The translations under genes and the position numbers were made by a program. Positions 1 through 10,743 of a stretch of 33,667 nt of DNA are shown here, one piece after another. The DNA comes from Clostridiales bacterium (lineage in GTDB: Bacteria; Bacillota; Clostridia; Christensenellales; Pumilibacteraceae): the NCBI GenBank assembly GCA_022508425.1, contig JAFLVF010000013.1:1-33667 (forward strand), in the 5' to 3' direction. Positions within the stretch are counted from its first letter, which is position 1. Each line of letters starts with the position of its first letter. A model generated the notes under the pieces. It was not told the DNA's origin, searched no databases, and worked only from the letters and a program-made list of their open reading frames with translations.

Positions 1-49
1 GATGCCGAACATACGGCAACGAAATCAAAGAAACAATCTGTGATTGTGG

Positions 50-55
50 TATAAT
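50..55 (+). promoter_or_regulatory. Extended -10 promoter (TG-g-TATAAT) immediately upstream of lepA
   Basis: tTGgTATAATg at 47-55, 7 nt before ATG at 63; no clear -35; upstream context truncated by the window edge. Confidence 0.5.
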
Positions 56-62
56 GATTGAC

Positions 63-1868
63 ATGGAAAGACAAAAGTATATCCGAAATTTCTGTATAAT
101 TGCGCATATCGACCACGGAAAATCCACTTTAGCCGATAGACTTATGGAGGCTACGGACACGCTTAGTAGGCGAGAACTCACCGACCAAATGCTCGACAGC
201 ATGGATATCGAGCGCGAGCGCGGTATTACAATCAAGCTTACGCCGGTCAGAATGTTCTATGAGTACAACGGAGAAAAATATATTTTCAATCTGATAGACA
301 CCCCGGGGCACGTCGACTTTACCTACGAGGTGTCGCGTTCGCTTGCTGCATGCGAGGGCGCGGTGCTTGTCGTCGACGCGGCACAGGGCGTAGAAGCGCA
401 GACTCTTGCCAACGTTTATCTCGCGCTCGACAACGATCTCGAGATTGTCCCCGTAATAAATAAAATCGATTTGCCTGCCGCTCGTCCCGACGATGTAAAA
501 AAGGAAATCGAGGACGTAATCGGACTTCCCGCAGACGAGGCCCCTTGCATTTCGGCAAAAGAGGGCATAAATATCGACGACGTATTGCGCGCCGTAGTAG
601 AGCAGGTCCCGCCGCCTAAGGGTGACGAAGACGCGCCGCTCAAGGCGTTGATATTCGATTCGTATTACGACAACTACAAAGGCGCAGTCTGCCTGATCCG
701 TGTAATCGACGGAGAGGTCAAGGCGGGCAACAATATTTTGATGATGTCGACGGGCAAGAGCTACGACGTAACCGAAGTGGGCGTATTCCAACCCAAACCC
801 GTCGCTGTTCAAAACTTGAAAGCAGGCGACGTCGGCTATCTCTGCGCGTCCATAAAATCGATTGCCGATACTGCGCCGGGCGACACAATCACATTGTCGG
901 CTAAACCTACGTCTGCGCCGTGCCCCGGCTACAAAAAGGTAAAGCCCGTCGTTTATTGCGGAATTTATCCGGCCGACGGCTCGCGGTACGACGATCTAAA
1001 GGACGCGCTCGAGCGCCTCAAACTGAACGATGCGTCGTTGTTTTACGAACCCGAAACGTCGTCGGCGCTCGGATTCGGGTTTCGTTGCGGATTTCTCGGG
1101 TTGCTTCACATGGAGATTATTGAGGAGCGCATCGAGCGTGAATTTGATCTCGATATCATTACGACCGCGCCCAGCGTCGTTTACAAGGTTTATACCGCGT
1201 CGGGCATGGTCGAGGTGACAAACCCGTCCAATCTTCCGCCGGCAGGCGAGATCGACCATATGGAAGAGCCCGTCGTCAAGGCGACTATATATACGCCGCC
1301 CGAATATATCGGACCTATCATGGAGCTTTGCCAGGACAAACGCGGCGAATATCTCGATATGACGTATATAGAAAAGACGCGTGTAGTGCTCACTTACACA
1401 ATGCCGCTAAACGAGATAGTTTACGATTTCTTCGACGGATTGAAAAGCCGCTCGCGCGGATACGCGAGCTTCGATTACGAGCAGGCGGGATATAAAAAGA
1501 GTGAGCTTGTCAAACTCGATATATTGCTAAACGGCGAGATTTGCGACGCGCTCAGCATAATTGTGCATAGAGATAAAGCGTATTACCGCGGCCGCGCAAT
1601 GGCTGAAAAGCTGAAAGAGGTCATTCCTCGTAAGCTATTCGAGATTCCGATCCAGGCGTCAATCGGCGGCAAGGTCATCGCTCGCGAGACAATCAAAGCT
1701 TTGAGAAAAGACGTCCTTGCCAAATGCTACGGCGGCGACGTTACGCGAAAGAAAAAGCTGCTCGAAAAGCAGAAAGAGGGCAAAAAGCGCATGCGCCAAT
1801 TCGGGACGGTCGAAATTCCGTCCGAGGCGTTTATGTCGGTGCTCAAGCTCGACAATGAGAAAAAATGA
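63..1868 (+). CDS. lepA: Elongation factor 4 (LepA) GTPase
   Basis: ORF 54..1868; [21 protein letters not shown]-loop, [14 protein letters not shown], and typical LepA C-terminus ([23 protein letters not shown]). Start more likely ATG 63 than ATG 54. Confidence 0.97.
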   Translation: MERQKYIRNFCIIAHIDHGKSTLADRLMEATDTLSRRELTDQMLDSMDIERERGITIKLTPVRMFYEYNGEKYIFNLIDTPGHVDFTYEVSRSLAACEGAVLVVDAAQGVEAQTLANVYLALDNDLEIVPVINKIDLPAARPDDVKKEIEDVIGLPADEAPCISAKEGINIDDVLRAVVEQVPPPKGDEDAPLKALIFDSYYDNYKGAVCLIRVIDGEVKAGNNILMMSTGKSYDVTEVGVFQPKPVAVQNLKAGDVGYLCASIKSIADTAPGDTITLSAKPTSAPCPGYKKVKPVVYCGIYPADGSRYDDLKDALERLKLNDASLFYEPETSSALGFGFRCGFLGLLHMEIIEERIEREFDLDIITTAPSVVYKVYTASGMVEVTNPSNLPPAGEIDHMEEPVVKATIYTPPEYIGPIMELCQDKRGEYLDMTYIEKTRVVLTYTMPLNEIVYDFFDGLKSRSRGYASFDYEQAGYKKSELVKLDILLNGEICDALSIIVHRDKAYYRGRAMAEKLKEVIPRKLFEIPIQASIGGKVIARETIKALRKDVLAKCYGGDVTRKKKLLEKQKEGKKRMRQFGTVEIPSEAFMSVLKLDNEKK

Positions 1869-2986
1869 TATCGGCAGATATATTCACGTCCCAAAAATGC
1901 GGCGTATATGTGCATATTCCGTATTGTAAGTCTAAATGCGCTTACTGTGCGTTTGTTTCCGGTTGTGATTTTGATACGCAGGAGCGGTATGTACGGTCGC
2001 TTTTGCGTGAAATACGGTGCTTTAGCGGAAAAAACATTGTCGCCGATACGGTATATATTGGCGGTGGAACGCCGTCATGCCTGTACCGCGGTGGGATAGA
2101 AAGCATAATTTCCGCCATTCGCGACAGTTTTTGCGTGTCTGCCGACGCGGAAATTACAGTGGAAGCAAACCCCGAAAGCTGTGATGTTTCGTTTTCCGAC
2201 GAGATAAAAAGCGCGGGTGTAAATAGGGTGAGTATAGGACTTCAGTCCGCGAACGACGATGTTTTGGCCAAGATAGGACGAATACATACCAAGGCCGATT
2301 TTGTCAAAGCGGTCGATGTGCTGCAATGCAAAGGCATTGACAACATTTCGTCCGATATTATACTTGGGCTTCCCGGAGAAACTCGAAATGATGTCGAGAG
2401 CGGCATCGAGCTGTTGTCGCGCTGTTGCGCGCACATATCCATGTATGCATTGTCCGTCGAGGAGGGAACGCCGTTGTACACAAGCGGATATCTTCCGGAC
2501 GACGATATTACTGCCGATATGTACGAATTTGCATGCAATTTACTCGAAAATAAAGGTTTTTTTCGCTACGAAGTCAGTAATTTCGCAAAAATAGGTAAAG
2601 AGAGCAAGCACAACCGCAAGTATTGGACTATGCAACCGTATATAGGAATAGGCGTTGCGGCGCACGGGTACGACGGGAAAAGGACGAGATATTACCACGC
2701 CGACGTTATGACGAATTACTTAACGGATGGGGGCGTCGTAGAGGTTAAATTATCGGAAAGTGATTTGTACAACGAATATATCATGCTTGCGCTACGCACT
2801 GAGCGCGGCATTGACGAAAGCGATTTTGCATCCCGTTTCGGATATTCGTTTTTCGATCGCAATGCGGAAATGGCCGAAAAGTATATTAAATTGGGAGTTG
2901 TCGAGCGAAATGGCGGCCGTATTCGCATTGCTCCCAACAAAATGTTCGTAATGAACGGAATAATCGAAGATTTTATGCTCGATTAG
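1865..2986 (+). CDS. hemW: HemW/HemN-like radical SAM protein (heme chaperone / coproporphyrinogen III oxidase-like)
   Basis: [15 protein letters not shown] radical-SAM CxxxCxx[19 protein letters not shown] overlap with lepA. Confidence 0.93.
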   Translation: MISADIFTSQKCGVYVHIPYCKSKCAYCAFVSGCDFDTQERYVRSLLREIRCFSGKNIVADTVYIGGGTPSCLYRGGIESIISAIRDSFCVSADAEITVEANPESCDVSFSDEIKSAGVNRVSIGLQSANDDVLAKIGRIHTKADFVKAVDVLQCKGIDNISSDIILGLPGETRNDVESGIELLSRCCAHISMYALSVEEGTPLYTSGYLPDDDITADMYEFACNLLENKGFFRYEVSNFAKIGKESKHNRKYWTMQPYIGIGVAAHGYDGKRTRYYHADVMTNYLTDGGVVEVKLSESDLYNEYIMLALRTERGIDESDFASRFGYSFFDRNAEMAEKYIKLGVVERNGGRIRIAPNKMFVMNGIIEDFMLD

Positions 2987-2989
2987 TTG

Positions 2990-3018
2990 TTTACAATAGA
3001 TTTTTGTCTTGATATAAT
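2990..3018 (+). promoter_or_regulatory. SigA-type promoter for the DUF3267-like gene
   Basis: TTTACA (2990-2995) - 17 nt - TATAAT (3013-3018). Confidence 0.75.
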
Positions 3019-3027
3019 ATTGAAAAT

Positions 3028-3618
3028 ATGCTGATAGGACAGACCGAATACAAAGAAATACTTCATATCAATCTTCTCGACAACGTTCGCAGGAAATTAA
3101 TCAACAAATTGAATGTATTTGCGTTCTTTGCGGTTATTGTTTGCTCTGTTGTCGGAGTTGCGTTGAATTACTTTTTGCGCATGCGCGGAGAGAGCGGAGG
3201 AGTTTACATTCTTTTCATTCTTGCCGGCGTGCCGCTGTGTCTGCTGTATATTTATCTGCATGAAGTGATGCACTTTCTTGCCGTTCTGATTTCCACCGGG
3301 AAAAAGCCGGAAATCAAGTTCGGCAAGCTCGTCGCTTCGTGCGGCTCTCCGACGATAAGCTACGGAAAGGCAAAATATTTCTTTGTCGCGTCCTTTCCCC
3401 TGATATTCTTTTGCGCAACGCTCATTCCGTTGTGCGTGCTGTTGCCGCCCGAATTTTTCCCGCTCCCGTTTATACCACTTTGCTATAATATTTTCGGCTC
3501 GTTCGGCGACATATATATGATTATGCGCGCTCTGTCCGTTCGCGGTATATGTCGCATTATAGACAGCGGAACTGATATATATATTTACCTTCCCGAAACG
3601 GCGAAAAGCGAAAATTAA
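3028..3618 (+). CDS. DUF3267-like integral membrane protein with HExxH (putative zinc metalloprotease)
   Basis: 196 aa, several TM segments, LHEVMHFLAV motif (HExxH), as in DUF3267 family proteins. Confidence 0.7.
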   Translation: MLIGQTEYKEILHINLLDNVRRKLINKLNVFAFFAVIVCSVVGVALNYFLRMRGESGGVYILFILAGVPLCLLYIYLHEVMHFLAVLISTGKKPEIKFGKLVASCGSPTISYGKAKYFFVASFPLIFFCATLIPLCVLLPPEFFPLPFIPLCYNIFGSFGDIYMIMRALSVRGICRIIDSGTDIYIYLPETAKSEN

Positions 3619-3640
3619 ATTTTTATAACTAATTCTATAT

Positions 3641-3674
3641 ATAGTGTATAAGAAATATCTTATACACTATTTTT
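3641..3674 (+). terminator. Intrinsic terminator
   Basis: Perfect 13-bp stem ATAGTGTATAAGA / TCTTATACACTAT, 4-nt loop, then TTTT. Confidence 0.85.
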
Positions 3675-3717
3675 GGAAATTGATATAAAAATTATTGATA
3701 TTTTTTTCAAAAAACCG

Positions 3718-3746
3718 TTGACAAAGGTATATGTATATGCTAAACT
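3718..3746 (+). promoter_or_regulatory. SigA-type promoter of the hrcA-grpE-dnaK operon
   Basis: TTGACA (3718-3723) - 17 nt - TAAACT (3741-3746), directly adjacent to the CIRCE-like repeat. Confidence 0.7.
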
Positions 3747-3749
3747 ATT

Positions 3750-3776
3750 TTAGCAGTCTAATGTTTTGATTGCTAA
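3750..3776 (+). promoter_or_regulatory. CIRCE-like HrcA operator (degenerate)
   Basis: TTAGCAGTC-N9-GATTGCTAA compared with consensus TTAGCACTC-N9-GAGTGCTAA; one change per arm; upstream of hrcA. Confidence 0.85.
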
Positions 3777-3797
3777 TCTTGAAACGGATGACTTGCG

Positions 3798-4874
3798 ATG
3801 GGATTGACCGGAAGAAAAGAAAAGATACTTCAGGCGATAGTTGACGGTTATATCGAAAACTGTCAGCCGGTATCCAGTGCAGAGATCAAGGATAAACATC
3901 TGCCGTCGCTTTCTTCCGCAACTATACGCAACGAGATGGCCGCGCTCGAGGAAATGGGTTATCTTACTCAGCCGCATACGTCGTCCGGTCGCATTCCTAC
4001 GGCGGAAGCATATAGGCTGTATGTAGAAAAGCTCATGCCGCGCCGCAAGCTGTCGAGGTCGGAGCTTAAGATTGTCAAGAGGTACTTCAACAGGAAGGTG
4101 ACCGAGCTTGACGACATGCTCAAGAGCACGGCAAAAGTCATTTCCGAAATTACGCACCTTACATCCGTCGCTTATGTGCAGAGCGCCGACGACGCTACCG
4201 TAACAAACATCAAGATCGTTCGCATATCCGATTCCTCGGCGCTTGTCATAATAGTCACCGACCTCGGTGTGCTCAAGGATACTACCGTCAATATCGGTAT
4301 GGGCGTCACCGACGAATATTGCGATCAGGCCTCGCGCTTTGTTACCGAAGTGTTCGGCGGGCGAAAGATAAGCGAAATAAACAAGCCGAAATCGATTGTA
4401 AAAGAGGTCAAGAAAGAGTATCAGCAGGTATTCGATACGGTTATCAAGATTTTCAAGAATTACTCTCACGACGAAATGCTGTCCGATATAGTGCTTGAGG
4501 GCAGTGCTAAGATACTCGAACAGCCCGAATACGCCAATTTGCAAAAAGCCAAGGCAATGCTCGAATTTTTGGATGCGAAAGAAGAACTTGTGCCTGTTTT
4601 GCAAAATTCGGACAATATGAACATATCAATCAAAATAGGCAAAGACAACGAGATACGCGACGGTATGCCCGAATGCGCCATTGTCACGGCCAGCTACAAT
4701 ATCGACGGCGTGACTGTAGGCAATGCGAGCGTTATAGGCCCGATGCGTATGGACTATTCCAAGGTTGTTTCCGTGCTTGACTACTTGTCAAAGACGGTGC
4801 AAATGCTTCCCGCGGGCGAAACTGCGGGGAGTGCCGACGCCGATAATTCGGCCGTCGGATCGGAAGATAAATAA
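3798..4874 (+). CDS. hrcA: Heat-inducible transcription repressor HrcA
   Basis: LTGRKEKILQAIVDGYIENCQPVSS, SSATIRNEMAALEEMGYLTQPHTSSGRIPTAEAYRLYV, and C-terminal GPMRMDYSKVVSVLDYLS. Confidence 0.97.
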   Translation: MGLTGRKEKILQAIVDGYIENCQPVSSAEIKDKHLPSLSSATIRNEMAALEEMGYLTQPHTSSGRIPTAEAYRLYVEKLMPRRKLSRSELKIVKRYFNRKVTELDDMLKSTAKVISEITHLTSVAYVQSADDATVTNIKIVRISDSSALVIIVTDLGVLKDTTVNIGMGVTDEYCDQASRFVTEVFGGRKISEINKPKSIVKEVKKEYQQVFDTVIKIFKNYSHDEMLSDIVLEGSAKILEQPEYANLQKAKAMLEFLDAKEELVPVLQNSDNMNISIKIGKDNEIRDGMPECAIVTASYNIDGVTVGNASVIGPMRMDYSKVVSVLDYLSKTVQMLPAGETAGSADADNSAVGSEDK

Positions 4875-4906
4875 TATCCGGCAAATACATAGTTTGGGAG
4901 GACAAA

Positions 4907-5464
4907 ATGGACGGTAAGACAAGGGAACGCACGCAGGAGATTCCCACAGTCGAAATTCATCAGGAAGAGTACAAGGCCATGCAAAACCAATTGGCCAATG
5001 CGTCTCAGCAGCTAAGCATAGCGCAAGCCATAGCGTTTAAGGAAAAGACGCGCTCCGAAGAGCTTTCGAGCTTGGTCAACCGTTTGCAGGCGGATTTCGA
5101 TAACTACCGCAAGCGCATGAACGAGGGCAACAAGAAGCTCAAAGAGGACGGTATGTGCGCCGTGCTCGAGAAACTTATTCCCGAGATGGACGTGATGAAG
5201 CAGGCCATCCAGACGATAAGCGACGAGAAGGTGGCCGAAGGCGTCAAGATGATATATCGTAAGTTTGTCGACCTACTGACGGCGTTCGGCGTAGAGGAGA
5301 TTCCGGCGCTCGGACAACAGTTCGATCCCAACCTTCACAATGCCGTTATGAACGTTAAGACGAGCGACCCGACAAAGGTAAACATGATTGTCGAGGTATT
5401 CAACAAAGGCTATAAAATGGGCGACCGCGTTTTGCGGCACAGCGTCGTAAAAGTCGCCAATTAG
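4907..5464 (+). CDS. grpE: Nucleotide exchange factor GrpE
   Basis: LQADFDNYRKRMNEG, EKLIPEMDVMKQAI, GVEEIPALGQQFDPNLHNAVMNV, GYKMGDRVLRHSVVKVA; GGGAGG SD. Confidence 0.95.
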   Translation: MDGKTRERTQEIPTVEIHQEEYKAMQNQLANASQQLSIAQAIAFKEKTRSEELSSLVNRLQADFDNYRKRMNEGNKKLKEDGMCAVLEKLIPEMDVMKQAIQTISDEKVAEGVKMIYRKFVDLLTAFGVEEIPALGQQFDPNLHNAVMNVKTSDPTKVNMIVEVFNKGYKMGDRVLRHSVVKVAN

Positions 5465-5503
5465 AGCATATTAACTTAAAAATTCTTTGGAGGACAAAAT
5501 ATT

Positions 5504-7315
5504 ATGGGCAAAATCATAGGTATCGACTTAGGTACTACCAACTCGTGCGTATCTGTGCTCGAGGGCGGCGAACCCGTTGTCATTCCCAACGCCGAAGGCG
5601 GACGTACTACGCCGTCGGTTGTCGGCTTTGCAAAGGACGGCGAGCGCCTTGTAGGACAGGTAGCAAAACGTCAGGCTGTCGCTAACCCCGACAGAACGAT
5701 CATATCCATCAAACGTAAGATGGGTACGTCGGAGAAAGTTCATATCGACAAACAGGATTATTCGCCGCAGGAAATTTCGGCAATGATCCTCACAAAACTC
5801 AAAAAGGACGCGGAAGCTTACCTCGGCGAGACTGTTTCGCAGGCGGTTATCACCGTTCCCGCATACTTCAACGACTCTCAGCGTCAGGCTACTAAGGACG
5901 CGGGTCGTATCGCAGGACTTGAGGTTCTCCGCATAATCAACGAGCCTACCGCGGCGGCGCTTGCTTACGGTCTTGACAAAGGTCAGGGCGCAAGCCAGAG
6001 AGTCTTCATTTACGACCTTGGCGGCGGTACGTTCGATATTTCGATTCTTGAAATCGGCGACGGCGTGTTCGAGGTTATTTCAACCGCAGGCGATACGCAC
6101 CTCGGCGGCGACGACTTCGACCAGGTCATTATCGACTACCTTGTTCAGCAGTTCAAGAACGACAACGGCGTCGACCTCAGCAAAGACCGCATGGCAATGC
6201 AACGCCTTAAGGAAGCGGGCGAGAAAGCTAAGATCGACCTTTCCGGTATGCAAAAGACGACGGTCAGCCTTCCGTTCATTTCGTCGGGCGCGGCAGGTCC
6301 TTTGCACCTTGAGTATGAGATTACGCGCGCCAAGTTCGAGGCGCTTGCATCCAAGCTTATCGATCGCTCGATCGAGCTCACCAAGAAGGCTATGGCCGAT
6401 GCCGGCTTTACCACCAACGATATAGACAAGGTTATTCTTGTCGGTGGTTCGACTCGTATTCCTGCGGTTGTCGAGGCTGTTCGTAATATTTCGGGTAAGG
6501 AGCCTTTCAAGGGCATCAACCCCGACGAGTGCGTTTCGGTCGGTGCGGCTATCCAAGGCGGTGTTCTTGCCGGCGAGGTCAAGGACGTATTGCTACTCGA
6601 CGTTACGCCGCTTTCGCTCGGCATCGAGACCGTCGGCGGTATATTCACCGTGCTTATTCCGAGAAACACGACTATCCCTACCAAGAAGTCGCAGGTATTC
6701 TCGACCGCTACGGACAATCAGCCGTCCGTTGATATTCACGTATTGCAAGGCGAGCGTAATATCGCGGCTTACAACAAGACGCTTGCGCGCTTCGAGCTCG
6801 GCGGCATTCCGCCCGCACCGCGCGGCGTTCCTCAGATCGAGGTTTCGTTCGACATCGACGCCAACGGTATAGTCCACGTTTCCGCTAAGGACAAGGGCAC
6901 CGGGAAAGAACAGCGCGTTACGGTCACCGCTTCGACCAACCTTACCGAGGCGCAGATCCAGCAGGCTATCAAGGACGCCGAGAAGTTTGCCGACGAGGAC
7001 AACAAGCGCAAGGAAGTCGTCGACGCCAAAAACCAGGCGGATATGCTCGTATTCTCCATCGAGAAATATCTGCGCGAGAACGGCGACACCATTTCCGACG
7101 AGGACAAGGCCGAGCTCAACAAAGAGATGGCTAATGTTCGCGAAGTGCTCAAGACCGAAGAGATCGAGCCCATCCGCGACGCTGTCGAGACGTTGCAGAC
7201 GCTTTCCAACAGCGTATTCTCCAAGCTGTATGAGAATGGATCGACCCCTCCGCCTCAGGACGATATCGTTGTTGACAACCCGGAGGTTGTCGACGACGGA
7301 GCGGCGACCGAATAA
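5504..7315 (+). CDS. dnaK: Chaperone DnaK (Hsp70)
   Basis: [88 protein letters not shown]. Confidence 0.99.
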   Translation: MGKIIGIDLGTTNSCVSVLEGGEPVVIPNAEGGRTTPSVVGFAKDGERLVGQVAKRQAVANPDRTIISIKRKMGTSEKVHIDKQDYSPQEISAMILTKLKKDAEAYLGETVSQAVITVPAYFNDSQRQATKDAGRIAGLEVLRIINEPTAAALAYGLDKGQGASQRVFIYDLGGGTFDISILEIGDGVFEVISTAGDTHLGGDDFDQVIIDYLVQQFKNDNGVDLSKDRMAMQRLKEAGEKAKIDLSGMQKTTVSLPFISSGAAGPLHLEYEITRAKFEALASKLIDRSIELTKKAMADAGFTTNDIDKVILVGGSTRIPAVVEAVRNISGKEPFKGINPDECVSVGAAIQGGVLAGEVKDVLLLDVTPLSLGIETVGGIFTVLIPRNTTIPTKKSQVFSTATDNQPSVDIHVLQGERNIAAYNKTLARFELGGIPPAPRGVPQIEVSFDIDANGIVHVSAKDKGTGKEQRVTVTASTNLTEAQIQQAIKDAEKFADEDNKRKEVVDAKNQADMLVFSIEKYLRENGDTISDEDKAELNKEMANVREVLKTEEIEPIRDAVETLQTLSNSVFSKLYENGSTPPPQDDIVVDNPEVVDDGAATE

Positions 7316-7379
7316 TATCCGCATATTTGATTCATATAAATCTGATTTTTACTCAAACTTATAATTCAATCGACTTGGG

Positions 7380-7445
7380 TGCGGGAATTCGCTTGTAGAT
7401 TATTCGAGCGTTTTCCTGCACGGGCAGTCGGTAATTTACGACTGC
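7380..7445 (+). other. Two tandem stem-loops in the dnaK-dnaJ intergenic/leader region
   Basis: Stem 1 TGCGGGAATTCGCT (7380-7393) / AGCGTTTTCCTGCA (7407-7420), imperfect; stem 2 GCAGTCG (7424-7430) / CGACTGC (7439-7445), perfect; no T-tract follows. Confidence 0.6.
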
Positions 7446-7458
7446 GGAGCATAGTGAT

Positions 7459-8592
7459 ATGGCAAAAAATTATTATGAAATATTAGGCGTTTCCAAGACC
7501 GCAACCGACGACGAACTGAAATCGGCGTTCCGTAAACTTGCGCGTCAGTACCATCCCGACTTGCATCCGGATGACGAGGTAGCCGCCAATAAGTTCAAAG
7601 AAGTCAACGAAGCGTACGAAACGCTATCGGACGAGAAAAAGCGCGCGGAGTACGATGCCGAGCAGGCTGCTGCGAGCGCCGGCGGTAGACCCGGTGGCGG
7701 CGCAGGAGGTCAGGGCGGACAGAACGGTTCGACCTTCTTTGATGACTTTATCAATATGTTCAGCAACGATCCGCGCGGCGGGGGACGACCCGGCGGTGCG
7801 GGCGGAGCGCAGCCCGGTGGCGGTGATATCAGCCTCAACGTCACGCTTACTTTCGAGGAAGCGGCGTACGGCGCTCAAAAGGAAATCACCGTCAACCGTT
7901 TCGAATCGTGTGCCGCCTGTCGCGGCACAGGTGCTAAGAACGGTACCCAGTATGTCAAATGTACCAATTGCGGTGGCGCGGGTAAAGTTCGGTATGCACA
8001 AGAAACGCCGTTCGGCAGAGTTGTCAGCATGAAGCCGTGCAACGTCTGCGGCGGAAGCGGCAGAATAATCAAAGAGCCGTGCCCGTCATGCGCGGGACGC
8101 GGATCGATGCGCAAAAATTCCAATCTCAGAATCACATTCCCGCCCGGAGTAGAGCCCAATCAGATAATGACTATACCGGGCGAGGGCGAGCGCACGAGGA
8201 CGGGCGCCAAAGCGGGCAACCTCATATTGACATTGACGGTTTTGCCGCATAAGATGTTTCGCCGCAAGGGACTAGACCTATTGATCGACGTTCCTGTTAC
8301 GTTTACGCAAGCGTTGCTCGGCGACAAGGTACTCGTTCCCACACTCAAGGGCGCGAAGATAGCGTTTCCTCTTCCCGAGGGCGCACAGAGCGGCATGACG
8401 TTCAAGCTCAAAGAGCAGGGCATCGAAAACCCCAAGAAAGGTATCAAAGGCGATCTGCTCGTCACGATAGACATAGAATTGCCCAGAAATCTCTCCAAAG
8501 ATCAAAAGCATAAAATCAAGGAGCTGAACGAAAGCCTTAAACCCGAGCAGTACGACAAGGCCCGGGAGTATATGAATAGCAAAAAATCATAG
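7459..8592 (+). CDS. dnaJ: Chaperone DnaJ (Hsp40), Zn-finger type
   Basis: J domain with HPD (RQYHPDLHP), Gly-rich region, four CxxCxGxG-type repeats (CAACRGTG, CTNCGGAG, CNVCGGSG, CPSCAGRG). Confidence 0.98.
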   Translation: MAKNYYEILGVSKTATDDELKSAFRKLARQYHPDLHPDDEVAANKFKEVNEAYETLSDEKKRAEYDAEQAAASAGGRPGGGAGGQGGQNGSTFFDDFINMFSNDPRGGGRPGGAGGAQPGGGDISLNVTLTFEEAAYGAQKEITVNRFESCAACRGTGAKNGTQYVKCTNCGGAGKVRYAQETPFGRVVSMKPCNVCGGSGRIIKEPCPSCAGRGSMRKNSNLRITFPPGVEPNQIMTIPGEGERTRTGAKAGNLILTLTVLPHKMFRRKGLDLLIDVPVTFTQALLGDKVLVPTLKGAKIAFPLPEGAQSGMTFKLKEQGIENPKKGIKGDLLVTIDIELPRNLSKDQKHKIKELNESLKPEQYDKAREYMNSKKS

Positions 8593-8615
8593 CGCTTACA
8601 GACATTATTCAAATG

Positions 8616-8648
8616 ACCGTCGAGTTTATTTATTCGACGGTTGTTTGC
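8616..8648 (+). terminator. Intrinsic terminator after dnaJ
   Basis: ACCGTCGA / TCGACGGT stem followed by TGTTTG; T-tract is short. Confidence 0.65.
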
Positions 8649-8701
8649 TGTAATGCGGTACGAATAATTATTTTTTTACATTTACAGGAGAACATAATTT
8701 T

Positions 8702-9892
8702 ATGAAGATACTCGTAATTAACGCGGGAAGCTCGTCTCTTAAGTATCAGCTTATCGAGACGGATACCGAGGCCGTAATTGCAAAAGGCTTATGCGAGCGT
8801 ATTGGCACGGCAGGCTCGTCGATTAAGCATAGCGGAAAGAAGCCGTACGAAGCGGTCAGCCCCATGCCTACGCACAAAGAAGCTATCACTCTTGTTCTTG
8901 ACGCGCTTCTAAATCCCGAATACGGCGTTATTTCGTCAATGGACGAGATTTCGGCAGTAGGACACCGTGTGCTTCATTCGGGCGAAGATTTTAACGATTC
9001 GACTATCATAACCGAAGCCACGCTTAAGACGATTGAGGGCAACATTGATCTCGGCCCCCTTCACATGCCGGCTAACATCATGGGCATCAAAGCGTGCCGC
9101 GAGGTCATGCCCAATGCGCCGATGGTAGCCGTTTTCGATACGACGTTCCATTCCACAATGCCGGAGTACGCGTACATGTACGGCATCGACTACGACGATT
9201 ACAAGAAGTATAAGGTGCGCAAGTACGGTTTTCACGGCTCCAGCCACGCCTATGTTTCGGGCAGAGCGTCCGAGCTTATGGGAACAGACAAAATCAAGAC
9301 GGTAGTATGCCATCTCGGTAACGGCGCGAGCATCAGCGCGGTTAAGGACGGCAAATGTGTAGATACTTCGATGGGTTTGACACCGCTCGAAGGGCTTATC
9401 ATGGGCACGCGCAGCGGTGATATCGATCCTGCGGTAATGGAATTTTTGATGGAAAAGAAAAATCTCGACGTGCACCAAATGACCAACTATCTCAACAAGC
9501 AGTGCGGTGTGCTCGGTATAAGTGGAGTAAGCTCGGATTTCCGCGATCTCGAAAAAGCAAATAACGAAGGCAACAAGCGCGCAAAACTCGCGCTCGATAT
9601 GTTCTCGTACCGCGTCAAGAAGTATGTCGGCTCGTACGCCGCGGCAATGGGCGGACTTGACTGTCTCGTATTTACGGGCGGCATAGGTGAGCATACCGTT
9701 TGCGTTAGGGAAGCGGTCTGCGACGGTCTCGGCTTTATCGGCGTGGAACTTGACAAGAAAAAGAACGCCAATCCTCCGCGTGACGCCGAAGTCGAAATCA
9801 GCACCAAGAAATCCAAGGTCAAGATTTTCATCATCCCGACCAACGAAGAATTGTATATTGCGCGCGAAACGCTCAAGCATAAAGACGATTGA
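8702..9892 (+). CDS. ackA: Acetate kinase
   Basis: [58 protein letters not shown] aggaga. Confidence 0.98.
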   Translation: MKILVINAGSSSLKYQLIETDTEAVIAKGLCERIGTAGSSIKHSGKKPYEAVSPMPTHKEAITLVLDALLNPEYGVISSMDEISAVGHRVLHSGEDFNDSTIITEATLKTIEGNIDLGPLHMPANIMGIKACREVMPNAPMVAVFDTTFHSTMPEYAYMYGIDYDDYKKYKVRKYGFHGSSHAYVSGRASELMGTDKIKTVVCHLGNGASISAVKDGKCVDTSMGLTPLEGLIMGTRSGDIDPAVMEFLMEKKNLDVHQMTNYLNKQCGVLGISGVSSDFRDLEKANNEGNKRAKLALDMFSYRVKKYVGSYAAAMGGLDCLVFTGGIGEHTVCVREAVCDGLGFIGVELDKKKNANPPRDAEVEISTKKSKVKIFIIPTNEELYIARETLKHKDD

Positions 9893-10635
9893 ACAAATTC
9901 GAAGTAAAACACGAGCTTGTGAATTTGCTTTTCCCTGACGGGATTAAGTGCATTATTTGCGGAAGGGAAATGCATTTTAGCCGTTACGGTCTTTGTGACA
10001 AGTGCAAGCTCGAACTGAATGAGAATTACTGTCTGCGTTGCGGCAGACACAAGGTGGGCATAGGCGATTATTGCGGAGAATGCGCGAGGCGCTCTGTGAT
10101 GTTTGACGAAGCTCGTTCCGCTGTCGTCTATACCGAATCGGCGCGTAGCATTGTACGCAGGCTGAAGTTCGGGAACGCTCGATATCTTGTAACGTCTATG
10201 AGCGAGTATATGCTCGACGTGCTTATGTTTACGGACTGGGAATACGATTGTTTTACATTCGTCCCGGTAGACGACAAACGCAAGAAGCGGCGCGGCTACA
10301 ATCAAGCCGAACTGCTTGCTGAGGCGTTGTCATTCAAAACTACCACGCCGTGCTATCCGCTCTTGAAGAAAATCAAGTCAACTCAAAATCAAGCCAGACT
10401 CGGTCGTGAAGAGCGTCTGACCAACCCCGTAGGTGCGTTTCAAGCCGTCGGAACCGTTCCAGATCATATCGTACTGATAGACGATGTTATGACGACGGGT
10501 GCTACGGCGAGCGAGTGCGCGAAGACGCTTAAGCGTGCGGGAGCTAATGTGGTGTATTTACTTACTTTTGCGTCCGTACCCGAGCAAGCTGTTATCGATA
10601 AACCGGTCCAAAATATACGCGATTTCCGAAGATAA
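9889..10635 (+). CDS. comF: ComF family protein (phosphoribosyltransferase-like)
   Basis: N-terminal Cys4 zinc-finger-like region (CIICGRE...CDKC...CLRCG...CGECA) and PRPP-binding [19 protein letters not shown] start overlapping the ackA stop. Confidence 0.88.
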   Translation: MNKFEVKHELVNLLFPDGIKCIICGREMHFSRYGLCDKCKLELNENYCLRCGRHKVGIGDYCGECARRSVMFDEARSAVVYTESARSIVRRLKFGNARYLVTSMSEYMLDVLMFTDWEYDCFTFVPVDDKRKKRRGYNQAELLAEALSFKTTTPCYPLLKKIKSTQNQARLGREERLTNPVGAFQAVGTVPDHIVLIDDVMTTGATASECAKTLKRAGANVVYLLTFASVPEQAVIDKPVQNIRDFRR

Positions 10636-10640
10636 ATAGC

Positions 10641-10669
10641 TTGACTATAATATCGAATTGTGATATTAT
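10641..10669 (+). promoter_or_regulatory. SigA-type promoter for rny
   Basis: TTGACT (10641-10646) - 17 nt - TATTAT (10664-10669). Confidence 0.7.
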
Positions 10670-10691
10670 AATATTGCAATCAGTAATGCCC

Positions 10692-10712
10692 GTTGCATCA
10701 TTGCGATGCAAC
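10692..10712 (+). other. Stem-loop in the predicted rny 5' leader
   Basis: Perfect 8-bp stem GTTGCATC / GATGCAAC, loop ATTGC, between the promoter and the SD. Confidence 0.6.
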
Positions 10713-10743
10713 AGAAGATACAAAATACAATAAGGAGGATATC

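Noticed and set aside
5961-6872. Ser/Arg/Thr-rich + strand ORFs within dnaK and other alternate-frame ORFs within core genes
   Set aside because: Out-of-frame shadows of conserved coding sequence with low-complexity translations.
6593-7324. Long antisense ORFs over dnaK (e.g. 243 aa on the - strand), hrcA (3750-4604), ackA (8936-9880) and mutS2 (25376-26254)
   Set aside because: They lie opposite clearly conserved genes, have no recognisable domains and show shadow-ORF compositions expected from codon bias on the sense strand.
10693-10743. Upstream TTG start of the rny ORF (extra N-terminal [17 protein letters not shown])
   Set aside because: ATG 10744 has a near-perfect AAGGAGG SD and the extension overlaps the leader hairpin.
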